Shown here: positions 58,594 to 64,000 of the stretch, piece by piece | Layout: the number at the start of each line of letters is the position of its first letter | Position numbering within the stretch: position 1 is the stretch's first letter | Virus record (IMG/VR): IMGVR_UViG_3300007734_000759 | Span: 95,436 to 159,435 of that record | Source: a virus | Length of the DNA: 64,000 bases | Reading direction: 5' to 3' (one strand) | Made by a program: the position numbers and the translations under genes | The notes under the pieces: generated by a model | Told to the model about the DNA's origin: nothing | Database searches by the model: none | What the model saw: the letters and a program-made list of their open reading frames with translations, nothing else

Positions 58594-58950
58594 ATGAAAA
58601 AGTATTACAAGTTCAAAGTGGAGTCCGGATGGGAGACCACACAACCAACTCAAATCATTGGTCAAGATAATATGGAGCAAGACTCCCAACAGGAGCTAGA
58701 CAGCTGGATCCAAATGATGAACAAGTCTGCAAATACTGAAGAGGATGCTAGATTCTTACAGGCCATTGCAGATGAGTTCGGAGGTATTGGAGAAAGAGAG
58801 TTCGGACGCTTAGTGTACGTAGGAGAAGAGGAGTTCTTTGTTTATGTAGATCAAGACAGTGCAGTGTACAACAACTGGATTAACCAAGACGGAGACATTG
58901 ATGATGAGCAGTCAGTAGACTACTTAGCGGAGTTATGTGATGCGTGGTAA
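58594..58950 (+). CDS. Unknown 118-residue acidic protein
   Basis: Contains SGWETTQPTQIIGQDNMEQDSQQELDSW and EFGRLVYVGEEEFFVYVDQD. No family recognised. Confidence 0.55.
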   Translation: MKKYYKFKVESGWETTQPTQIIGQDNMEQDSQQELDSWIQMMNKSANTEEDARFLQAIADEFGGIGEREFGRLVYVGEEEFFVYVDQDSAVYNNWINQDGDIDDEQSVDYLAELCDAW

Positions 58951-58972
58951 TAGACAAAGTAAATAAAAAGTT

Positions 58973-59218
58973 ATGAAAAAGCAAACAGCAGTCGAGTGGT
59001 TAATTAAGGAATTGATTAATTACGATAAACTACTTGATGGTAAAAGAAAAAATGATGACGCTACAGTGTTCAAAGCAAATCCTACTAAGATTTATGACCA
59101 AGCCAAAGCAATGGAGAAGGAGCAAATAATAGATGCTTGGGATAATGGATGTGAAGATGATGGCATTATTGATAATGCAGAACAATACTACAACGAAACA
59201 TATAAACAAGACATATGA
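58973..59218 (+). CDS. Small phage protein, TAVEWL family (copy 2)
   Basis: 81 residues. MKKQTAVEWLIKELINYDKLLDG ... IYDQAKAMEKEQIIDAWDNG, paralog of 46351 and typical of this phage family. Overlaps the next start. Confidence 0.7.
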   Translation: MKKQTAVEWLIKELINYDKLLDGKRKNDDATVFKANPTKIYDQAKAMEKEQIIDAWDNGCEDDGIIDNAEQYYNETYKQDI

Positions 59219-59394
59219 AAGAGACAGAACGTCAAAAGATACTACTTGAAATAAGAACGTTTTCTGATGATCCAGATAGTATGAAAGGAGATCCTTTAGA
59301 ATGCTTAGCTCAGTTATGCTCATTTATGGCAGTAGTATTTGGACTAGGAACACTAACACTAGTAGTTGAAATAATAATGTACTTAAATAAATAA
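59215..59394 (+). CDS. Small single-span membrane protein
   Basis: 59 residues. Polar N-terminal half, then a span MAVVFGLGTLTLVVEIIMYL. ATGA overlap at the start. Confidence 0.5.
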   Translation: MKETERQKILLEIRTFSDDPDSMKGDPLECLAQLCSFMAVVFGLGTLTLVVEIIMYLNK

Positions 59395-59400
59395 AAAGTT

Positions 59401-59490
59401 ATGGCAGTAGTTATCTGTATGTTATTCTTGATCATGGTTGGTCTAGGGAATATGAATAAGAAAAACAATCGGTACAATAAGAACAAATAA
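59401..59490 (+). CDS. 29-residue membrane peptide
   Basis: MAVVICMLFLIMVGLGNMNKK... one span with a basic Asn/Lys-rich tail. Good AAAAAGTTATG start context. Confidence 0.45.
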   Translation: MAVVICMLFLIMVGLGNMNKKNNRYNKNK

Positions 59491-59496
59491 GTAGAC

Positions 59497-59769
59497 ATGG
59501 AACAGAACACTAAAATCAAATTACAACTATTCGAAGAGTACACAACCAGGAGGTGGTACAATGAGATTGAGATTGATACTAATGACTATCCACAACTCAA
59601 GGGTAAGACTCAGCAAGAGATCGAAGACCTTATTCGAATGGATGGAGAGATTCTGAAGAACGAGCAAGAGGAGTGGCTAGCAGACTTGCTAAGAGATGAT
59701 ATAGACGATGAAGATACGAACTACTCAGACTACCGTATTGATATTAACCAAACAGCAGCACAACAATGA
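59497..59769 (+). CDS. Unknown protein, paralog of 48958
   Basis: 90 residues. RRWYNEIEIDTNDYPQLKGKTQQEIEDLIRMDGEIL, shared with 48958. Acidic second half. Confidence 0.6.
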   Translation: MEQNTKIKLQLFEEYTTRRWYNEIEIDTNDYPQLKGKTQQEIEDLIRMDGEILKNEQEEWLADLLRDDIDDEDTNYSDYRIDINQTAAQQ

Positions 59770-59942
59770 GCACAGACAATTCACTTACATTCATTAAGTA
59801 CACCTTACAAGACATAGACAAAGAGATCTACAAGATTGAAGGTAACGGACGTAAGCTCCTTGAGCTTAATGCTACAATAGCAAGGGCAAGGTACTTAGTA
59901 GACCAAATGATTGAAGAGCAAACAGAAGGAACAGATGAGTAA
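59766..59942 (+). CDS. Unknown 58-residue helical protein
   Basis: FIKYTLQDIDKEIYKIEGNGRKLLELNATIARARYLVDQMIEEQ is a coiled-coil-like stretch. Overlaps both neighbours. Confidence 0.5.
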   Translation: MSTDNSLTFIKYTLQDIDKEIYKIEGNGRKLLELNATIARARYLVDQMIEEQTEGTDE

Positions 59943-60396
59943 CAATAACAACATGAGGGATCAATTCCCAGGTATAGCAAAAGTAGACTCGCTAATAGAC
60001 TTTATAGCAGGAGCAATAACAGCCCTAGGATGGATCTATATGTTCATCTACATGCTCTCAGGTTGGTACCTATTACTCAAAGTAAGAAGCAAAGACCAGT
60101 GGTATAAAAGTATGGATTGGGCAACAAGAGTACTTGCACTGTGGGCACTAAGCTTTTTGGTAGGTATGATAATAATACTGATAGTAGGGAACACCCCAAC
60201 TCGTATGAACTGGTTGATTGCCTACCCCTTCGCCTTCATAGCTTTTGTAGGAATGATAGGAGGATTGGTGGTTAGAGTACTAGCGTACTGCATCAATTGG
60301 GTAGGTAGTACAAGAGAGAGTAATAAGGTTGAGAGTAAGGAGATCGAGTTTGCAAAGAAGCAAGGGTGGTATACTCCTACTAAGAAGTGGAAGTAA
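59935..60396 (+). CDS. Multi-span membrane protein
   Basis: 153 residues from ATG 59935. About four hydrophobic spans (IDFIAGAITALGWIYMFIYML; VLALWALSFLVGMIIILIVG; WLIAYPFAFIAFVGMIGGLVV; VLAYCINWVG). Basic C-terminus. Unknown role. Confidence 0.6.
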   Translation: MSNNNNMRDQFPGIAKVDSLIDFIAGAITALGWIYMFIYMLSGWYLLLKVRSKDQWYKSMDWATRVLALWALSFLVGMIIILIVGNTPTRMNWLIAYPFAFIAFVGMIGGLVVRVLAYCINWVGSTRESNKVESKEIEFAKKQGWYTPTKKWK

Positions 60397-60735
60397 AAAG
60401 TGTGTGGAACAAAAGTACGACAATATATATAGATATATTTATATATGGATAGGATGAGTATAAAGAAAGAGGTGAGGGAAGGAGAGAAGGGAAAAGGAGA
60501 TAAGTTGAAAGGGACCTCTAGACCTTCAGACAAATTCCCTATAGGAGAATATATATCGAATCGATCGAATCGACATTCTTTTCTACAGGATTTTCTACGG
60601 GAATTTTCTACAAGGTTTTTCTACGTGGATTTTCTGCTCCAATTTTCTACTCGAGAAACCTCAGGTATATTTTCTACTCGAGGATCCCTTCAGAACCTGT
60701 GCTAACAAAGTGTTACAAAAGATAAAAACAAAAAG
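60397..60735. other. Gene-poor segment with TATTTAT motif and 13-bp repeats
   Basis: No convincing gene. It holds a TATTTAT motif (60436-60442), a purine-rich tract (60450-60510) and the TTTTCTAC array (60579-60677). A frame at 60445-60705 exists but its second half is written by the array, so I do not count it as a gene. Confidence 0.6.
60579..60677 (+). repeat. 13-bp-period array of TTTTCTAC
   Basis: TTTTCTAC starts at 60579, 60591, 60604, 60617, 60630 (as TTTTCTGC), 60643 and 60670. Spacings are 12, 13, 13, 13, 13 and 27. The surrounding bases vary, so only the core is conserved. Further copies lie near 60900-60976, 61023-61056 and 62394-62454. Confidence 0.85.
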
Positions 60736-60993
60736 ATGAACCAAGATACCAAAACACAAAAAGGAAAGCATACACCCCGTGATATCACTGATGCAATGTT
60801 CATGTGGAGTAAGGAAGAAGGAATAGGGATCCGGAAGGCAAGAAAGAAAATGGATCATAGCCTAAAGGAATACCTGGGGGAGGATATAAAAGAAGTAGAT
60901 TTTCTATTAGGGATCCCTGGGATATTTTCTCTAAGGGGGATATTTATTAGGGAAGTATCTCTACTAGATTTTCTAATAAGGAAACGAGCCTAG
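60736..60993 (+). CDS. Unknown small protein, doubtful 3' half
   Basis: 85 residues. The first 50 (NQDTKTQKGKHTPRDITDAMFMWSKEEGIGIRKARKKMDHSLKEYLGEDIKEVDF) look like a real basic-helical protein. The rest is made of repeat-like GATTTTCTA/GGGATATTT sequences. It may be a short gene extended by repeat insertion. Confidence 0.4.
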   Translation: MNQDTKTQKGKHTPRDITDAMFMWSKEEGIGIRKARKKMDHSLKEYLGEDIKEVDFLLGIPGIFSLRGIFIREVSLLDFLIRKRA

Positions 60994-61269
60994 GGCCCAC
61001 AATAAAAAGAAAAGTACTTAGTTTTTCTACTTCCTCAGTTCTTTCAGATTTTCTACAAAAAGATTTTCCGGAGTAGGGTTCAAGTCGCACTAGACACCCC
61101 AGAGCGAAAGTCATGCTAGAGAAGCAGACATATTAAAAAAGATTATCCTGGAAGGTCTTAGACGCTTCCTTTCCCTGTTTGCTGTAAAAGCAATGCATAA
61201 AGATACTCACATTCCTTAAAGTGATCTTCAACGCTTGTTTAAACTTTTTAAGAAAATTATCCTCTCGAT
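60994..61269. other. Intergenic segment with hairpins
   Basis: No gene seen. Contains two more TTTTCTAC copies (61023 and 61049, 26 bases apart), a hairpin GGAAG/CTTCC (61150-61154, 61165-61169) and a tRNA-T-loop-like GGGTTCAAGTC that lacks an acceptor partner. Confidence 0.5.
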
Positions 61270-61321
61270 TCTTAAAATTTCTTAACAGCGTTTCTCTTTT
61301 CAGATTCTCTTCTTATCTTTA
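61270..61321 (+). promoter_or_regulatory. Type-1 promoter
   Basis: CTTAAAATTTCTTAACAG boxes, -33 TTTC, TATCTTTA at 61314-61321. Confidence 0.72.
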
Positions 61322-61349
61322 TGATATGAAACAAACAAACACATCTGTT

Positions 61350-61616
61350 ATGAAAGATCAAAAGAAAGTTATGTTCGAAGACGTCGAGTACTTCGTAGAG
61401 TTCGAATCATCAAATCATCAAGAAGTAGTAGACTACTTTAACTCAGTCTGTATAGAAGAATTTAAGACTACTGTAGACAACTCTCTAGAGTGTGATGAAG
61501 ATGACTATCAAGAGAATGATAAGTACTACTTACTAAGAGATAAGAGTGAAGGACCTGTAGGATCTACACAACCTGCTTTTATAGTATATGAAAGTACTGT
61601 TGAGATTCTAGACTGA
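61350..61616 (+). CDS. Unknown acidic protein
   Basis: 88 residues from ATG 61350, which follows the TCTGTTATG context; ATG 61326 would add eight and be leaderless. Very acidic (VDYFNSVCIEEFKTTVDNSLECDEDDYQEN). No family. Confidence 0.5.
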   Translation: MKDQKKVMFEDVEYFVEFESSNHQEVVDYFNSVCIEEFKTTVDNSLECDEDDYQENDKYYLLRDKSEGPVGSTQPAFIVYESTVEILD

Positions 61617-61645
61617 TCTTTAGAGAAAAGAAGAGAGAGACGTAT

Positions 61646-61698
61646 TTCTTAAAATTTCTTAACAACGTTTCTCTCTTCAACTTCTCTCAGTATCTTTA
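61646..61698 (+). promoter_or_regulatory. Type-1 promoter
   Basis: CTTAAAATTTCTTAACAA boxes, -33 TTTC, TATCTTTA at 61691-61698; leader ends AAAACAGTTATG. Confidence 0.78.
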
Positions 61699-61719
61699 CA
61701 TCATCAAACAAAAACAGTT

Positions 61720-62058
61720 ATGAAAAAGTATTTGAAAGTAGTAGAAGGTTCAAGAGGAGAGGTTGAGTCTTTAGAATTAGTTGAAACGTCCTTAGAGTTG
61801 ATTAAGGAGGGGTTGGACAAGCTTGTTGAGAGTTTGAAGCAGGAGGGGGAGTTGGACCTTAAATACATTGAGGAGTTTACTGGATGTTGGGAGGATAAGG
61901 ATAGTGGATTGATTATGGTAGGACAGGGTGAGGAGGATGGAACTACTTATGTGGACTATGAAATGTATAAGGAGCAGATTGATGAGATATTAAAGGATGA
62001 GGATGACGAGAGTTTGATCTATGACTTTTTAGATGAGGTTAGAGGTTGTAATTCTTAA
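61720..62058 (+). CDS. Unknown 112-residue acidic protein
   Basis: VVEGSRGEVESLELVETSLELIKEGLDKLVESLKQEGELDLKYIEEF and an acidic beta end. The last codons run into the next promoter. Confidence 0.55.
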   Translation: MKKYLKVVEGSRGEVESLELVETSLELIKEGLDKLVESLKQEGELDLKYIEEFTGCWEDKDSGLIMVGQGEEDGTTYVDYEMYKEQIDEILKDEDDESLIYDFLDEVRGCNS

Positions 62059-62104
62059 AAAACCTTAACAGAGTTGCTAACTCAAATAGCTCAGCGTATC
62101 TTTA
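62051..62104 (+). promoter_or_regulatory. Type-1 promoter
   Basis: CTTAAAAAACCTTAACAG boxes, TTG at 62074-62076, TATCTTTA at 62097-62104; leader ends AAATAAGTTATG. Confidence 0.82.
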
Positions 62105-62140
62105 AGTATTGAAAAAATAAACAAACTAAACAAATAAGTT

Positions 62141-62383
62141 ATGAAAAACACCACAAAGACCCCAACCGCAAAACAAGTAGCAGACTTAGTAGCTGAAACT
62201 TTGAAGGACCAAAACTTAACTGTAGAGGTCAAAGCTCCAACAAAGAGTGACGTAGCAAGAGAGATGTTGAAAGGAGACATGACCTTGACTTTGAAACCTA
62301 TCAACGTGGAGCTTACAAAGAGAGGAATGAAGACTATGTACTACAGTGAATTTCTACGTGTAAAGAACAGTCTAAAAAAATAA
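62141..62383 (+). CDS. Unknown basic protein
   Basis: 80 residues. KNTTKTPTAKQVADLVAETLKDQNLTVEVKAPTKSDVAREMLKGDMTLTLKPINVEL. Possibly a small nucleic-acid-binding protein; no family. Confidence 0.5.
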   Translation: MKNTTKTPTAKQVADLVAETLKDQNLTVEVKAPTKSDVAREMLKGDMTLTLKPINVELTKRGMKTMYYSEFLRVKNSLKK

Positions 62384-62393
62384 GGACTGTGAA

Positions 62394-62454
62394 TTTTCTG
62401 AGGGGGATTTTCTATTAGGTCCTCCTCAGGATTTTCTACACGCAGATTTTCTAT
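62394..62454 (+). repeat. Second cluster of TTTTCTA repeats
   Basis: TTTTCT starts at 62394, 62408, 62432 and 62447 (spacings 14, 24, 15), less regular than at 60.6 kb but the same core and again just before a promoter. Confidence 0.7.
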
Positions 62455-62461
62455 AGTGCAA

Positions 62462-62515
62462 TTTCTTAAATTTTCTTAACGGATTTGCTACTAAACTTTT
62501 CTGTGCGTATCTTTA
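62462..62515 (+). promoter_or_regulatory. Type-1 promoter
   Basis: CTTAAATTTTCTTAACGG boxes, TTTG at 62484-62487, TATCTTTA at 62508-62515; leader ends AAAACAGTTATG. Confidence 0.8.
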
Positions 62516-62545
62516 GGTATAGTTCAACAATAAACAAAAACAGTT

Positions 62546-62914
62546 ATGACAATCCGAGAAATTCAAACCCTAGTGCAACAAGCCCCTGGGTCAATCTACA
62601 CAAGAGAAGATGTGATCTCTTTGCTAAACCGGATCACCTTTCCAGAAGCAAAACCACAAGGTGAGGTAAACATTGATCATTTGATTGAGATCCTGGAAGA
62701 GAGTATGGACAACCTAAATAGACGTATGGACTCCTACTTAGATAAAAACTTCGACACTAGTAACGACTACGGCGGCTCTATAACCATTGAGTGTGAGGTA
62801 ACCATGGACACAAGCTCCTTCGTAAGGGATGCAATAGAGGAGGCCAGGGAGGACATCGAGAAGTTGTTCGAAGGTCCATCCTCAGAGACAGAGGAGCCTA
62901 AGGTGGAGTGGTAA
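62546..62914 (+). CDS. Unknown 122-residue protein
   Basis: TIREIQTLVQQAPGSIYTREDVISLLNRITFPEAKPQGEVNIDHLIEILEES looks like a helix-turn-helix-type N-terminus; acidic C-terminus. No family recognised. Confidence 0.5.
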   Translation: MTIREIQTLVQQAPGSIYTREDVISLLNRITFPEAKPQGEVNIDHLIEILEESMDNLNRRMDSYLDKNFDTSNDYGGSITIECEVTMDTSSFVRDAIEEAREDIEKLFEGPSSETEEPKVEW

Positions 62915-63018
62915 AGACATAGACGCAGACAAAGAGGATTTTCATAGCCTTTTTGTTTGATGAAGACAGCCCTGGGAATTTTCTTCCTGGGGTTCGTCGT
63001 TTTAGAGAGATCCGTTGA

Positions 63019-63025
63019 TATTTAT
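63019..63025 (+). promoter_or_regulatory. Late-type promoter motif TATTTAT
   Basis: TTGATATTTATATACG lies just before a structured non-coding segment ending in a terminator at 63164-63187. Confidence 0.5.
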
Positions 63026-63029
63026 ATAC

Positions 63030-63187
63030 GAATGCAATAGAGTCGGATCTAAAGCTTTTCAAAAGGGATGTTGTCCATTCAACCAAGATTGAGTATATTA
63101 CTACAACTATAATCTCCCAACAGCGTCCATCCGACTCCGCTGGAGGGAAACCCCAAACGGAAGCCCCTCCACAAGAGGGGTTTTCTT
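63030..63187 (+). ncRNA. Putative structured non-coding RNA
   Basis: A 9-bp stem GAGTCGGAT/ATCCGACTC (63040-63048, 63129-63137) encloses TGTTG/CAACA (63069-63073, 63118-63122) and AGATT/AATCT (63086-63090, 63111-63115), forming a long bent hairpin. A CTCC/GGAG mini-hairpin overlaps its foot, and a terminator closes the transcript. No reading frame of note. Function unknown. Confidence 0.55.
63164..63187 (+). terminator. Rho-independent terminator of the structured RNA
   Basis: CCCCTC/GAGGGG with five-base loop CACAA, then TTTTCTT. Confidence 0.8.
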
Positions 63188-63203
63188 ATTTCCCCTTATT
63201 GCG

Positions 63204-63455
63204 TTACGAGGTAGGAGATCCTTGGTAACCAATCCATCTGCACTTAGGCCTGGAAGATGTCTTTGGATCGGGTACGTTAAATCTCTCAGCATAAGCCCTG
63301 GCGTTTGTCTATTTGTAATGAACCACTATTGAGGGGATCCAGGATCTCTTATCTGACAGTACCTTCTTTCCGTAACGTGATTGGAACCCACATCCTAAAT
63401 AGACCCACCCCTCGATTGTGACATATCCTGAGTATCTAGTATTTCTTAAAAAACC
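63204..63455 (-). pseudogene. Minus-strand gene remnant with in-frame amber codon
   Basis: On the minus strand a frame without a start reads ...GWVYLGCGFQSRYGKKVLSDKRSWIPSIVVHYK, then TAG (63309-63311), then TNARAYAERFNVPDPKTSSRPKCRWIGYQG and ends at TAA 63204-63206. Protein-like composition on both sides of the TAG in the same frame suggests one decayed gene. Its 5' end is lost under the promoter at 63442-63495. I do not recognise the family. Confidence 0.5.
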
Positions 63456-63495
63456 TTAACAACGGTTGTCATTCAGATCATCAGTAGTATCTTTA
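63442..63495 (+). promoter_or_regulatory. Type-1 promoter
   Basis: CTTAAAAAACCTTAACAA boxes, TTG at 63466-63468, TATCTTTA at 63488-63495; leader ends AAAACAGTTATG. Confidence 0.82.
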
Positions 63496-63516
63496 CATTA
63501 TCAAACAAAAACAGTT

Positions 63517-63723
63517 ATGACTATTAAACAACTAATCGAAGAATTATCAAAGTTCAACCCTGATCAACAAATTAGATTTTCTTCCTATCTCGAAAGTGGA
63601 TTTGGATCTTGGACAGGATGTAGTGATTTGAAAGGTCCTTTCATTGAACTAGATGAGGATGTAGTAGAGATAAGATTTGAAGGTGAGGAATGGATTGAAG
63701 TGGAGGAGTTTGATGAGGATTGA
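63517..63723 (+). CDS. Small protein related to 54565
   Basis: 68 residues from ATG 63517; the frame upstream is in the promoter. MTIKQLIEELSKFNPDQQIRFSSYLESGFGSWTG ... shares its N-terminal layout with 54565. Acidic end. Confidence 0.55.
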   Translation: MTIKQLIEELSKFNPDQQIRFSSYLESGFGSWTGCSDLKGPFIELDEDVVEIRFEGEEWIEVEEFDED

Positions 63724-63777
63724 TTTCTTAAAAAACCTTAACAAGAGTTGTAGATCAAACATTCAGTAGTATCTTTA
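63723..63777 (+). promoter_or_regulatory. Type-1 promoter
   Basis: CTTAAAAAACCTTAACAAG boxes, TTG at 63748-63750, TATCTTTA at 63770-63777; leader ends AACAAAGTTATG. Confidence 0.83.
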
Positions 63778-63805
63778 GGTATCAAACAAATAAACAAACA
63801 AAGTT

Positions 63806-64000
63806 ATGAAAAAGTTAATTGTAGTTGAAGGAGATGGATTAGATGTGAACATTGTAAGAGTTGTAAAGTGTGAACAAGGTTTAGGTCTTGGACAGTACTT
63901 AACAAAGTTAGAGGATGAATTGAATAGTACTTTTGAAGAACATGAGATAGGAGAATTTGGTTTAGGATTAGGAGAGAGTGGAGAGTATGAAGGAAAGAAA
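63806..64000 (+). CDS. Unknown protein, 3'-truncated by the window edge
   Basis: 65 residues visible: MKKLIVVEGDGLDVNIVRVVKCEQ and an acidic Gly-rich continuation, still open at 64000. Its length and position suggest another small accessory gene, possibly related to 61720 (MKKYLKVVEGSRGEV...). Confidence 0.5.
   Translation, partial: MKKLIVVEGDGLDVNIVRVVKCEQGLGLGQYLTKLEDELNSTFEEHEIGEFGLGLGESGEYEGKK

Noticed and set aside
60579-60677. Array considered as a CRISPR
   Set aside because: Repeat units are 8 bases with 4-5 base gaps, far too short for repeats and spacers.
60445-60705. 86-residue + frame over the TTTTCTAC array
   Set aside because: The second half merely translates the repeats (F-S-T-R-x-F) and the start follows a purine-rich tract, not a normal leader.
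61064-61110. Possible fourth tRNA (GGGTTCAAGTC)
   Set aside because: Only a T-loop-like string is present; no acceptor stem or anticodon arm pairs with it.
63107-63292. 61-residue minus-strand frame
   Set aside because: It crosses the terminator and the structured RNA; the protein-like minus-strand signal is in a different frame (63204-63455).

Overview
This window looks like part of a large tailed-phage genome infecting a member of the Bacteroidetes. Essentially every gene is on the + strand, packed with ATGA/TAATG overlaps, and the content is phage-like: family A DNA polymerase, nucleotide metabolism, free-standing homing endonucleases, tRNAs and dozens of tiny accessory genes. The host guess rests on promoters of the Bacteroidetes type (TTTG near -33, TAnnTTTg near -7; here TTG...TATCTTTA) and on A-rich leaders that mostly lack a Shine-Dalgarno. 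Five proteins carry N-terminal leaders ending in I-T-E|G or L-N-E|E, which resemble T4 capsid-targeting sequences and suggest a T4-like (myovirus) assembly pathway. No capsid, tail or terminase gene is in the window.

Layout. (1) 1-6.4 kb: thioredoxin-like proteins, a QueE-like radical SAM enzyme, a phosphoribosyltransferase, a dUTPase/dCTP-deaminase-like protein, QueD, a P-loop kinase, FolE and a TGT/DpdA-like transglycosylase. Together they could make a 7-deazaguanine and insert it into DNA; no QueC is visible here. (2) 6.5-14.5 kb: DNA polymerase, two packaged-protein candidates, Hsp20, GroES and GroEL, a RecB/Cas4-like nuclease and a small RHH protein. (3) 14.5-32.1 kb: one continuous glycan operon with glycosyltransferases, GDP-mannose 4,6-dehydratase plus a second copy lacking the catalytic Glu, a GDP-mannose 3,5-epimerase-like enzyme, sugar C-methyltransferase, GT10-like fucosyltransferase, WavE-like protein, methyltransferases and a nucleotidyltransferase-HAD fusion. 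Part of it (about 19.4-24.3 kb) is clearly more AT-rich. (4) 32.1-64 kb: an accessory region of short genes, most headed by copies of one strong promoter, plus thymidylate synthase, a thioesterase, metallophosphoesterase, RecA-like ATPase, a DUF932-like protein, two tRNAs and one tRNA-like element, and HNH/GIY-YIG endonucleases.

Regulation. Two promoter classes can be read. The first has two TTAACAAA boxes 10 bp apart, a -33 TTG and a TATCTTTA -7 box (about 28 copies, 25 of them after 32.8 kb). The second has TATTTAT a short distance upstream of the packaged-protein genes and homing endonucleases and resembles a late promoter. In several places a terminator hairpin and the next promoter share the same bases. 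Two apparently non-coding transcripts begin at the TATTTAT motif and end in terminators (about 44.14-44.23 kb and 63.03-63.19 kb); the first can form a loop-loop (kissing) interaction. A 13-bp-period array of TTTTCTAC motifs lies at 60.58-60.68 kb in a gene-poor segment.
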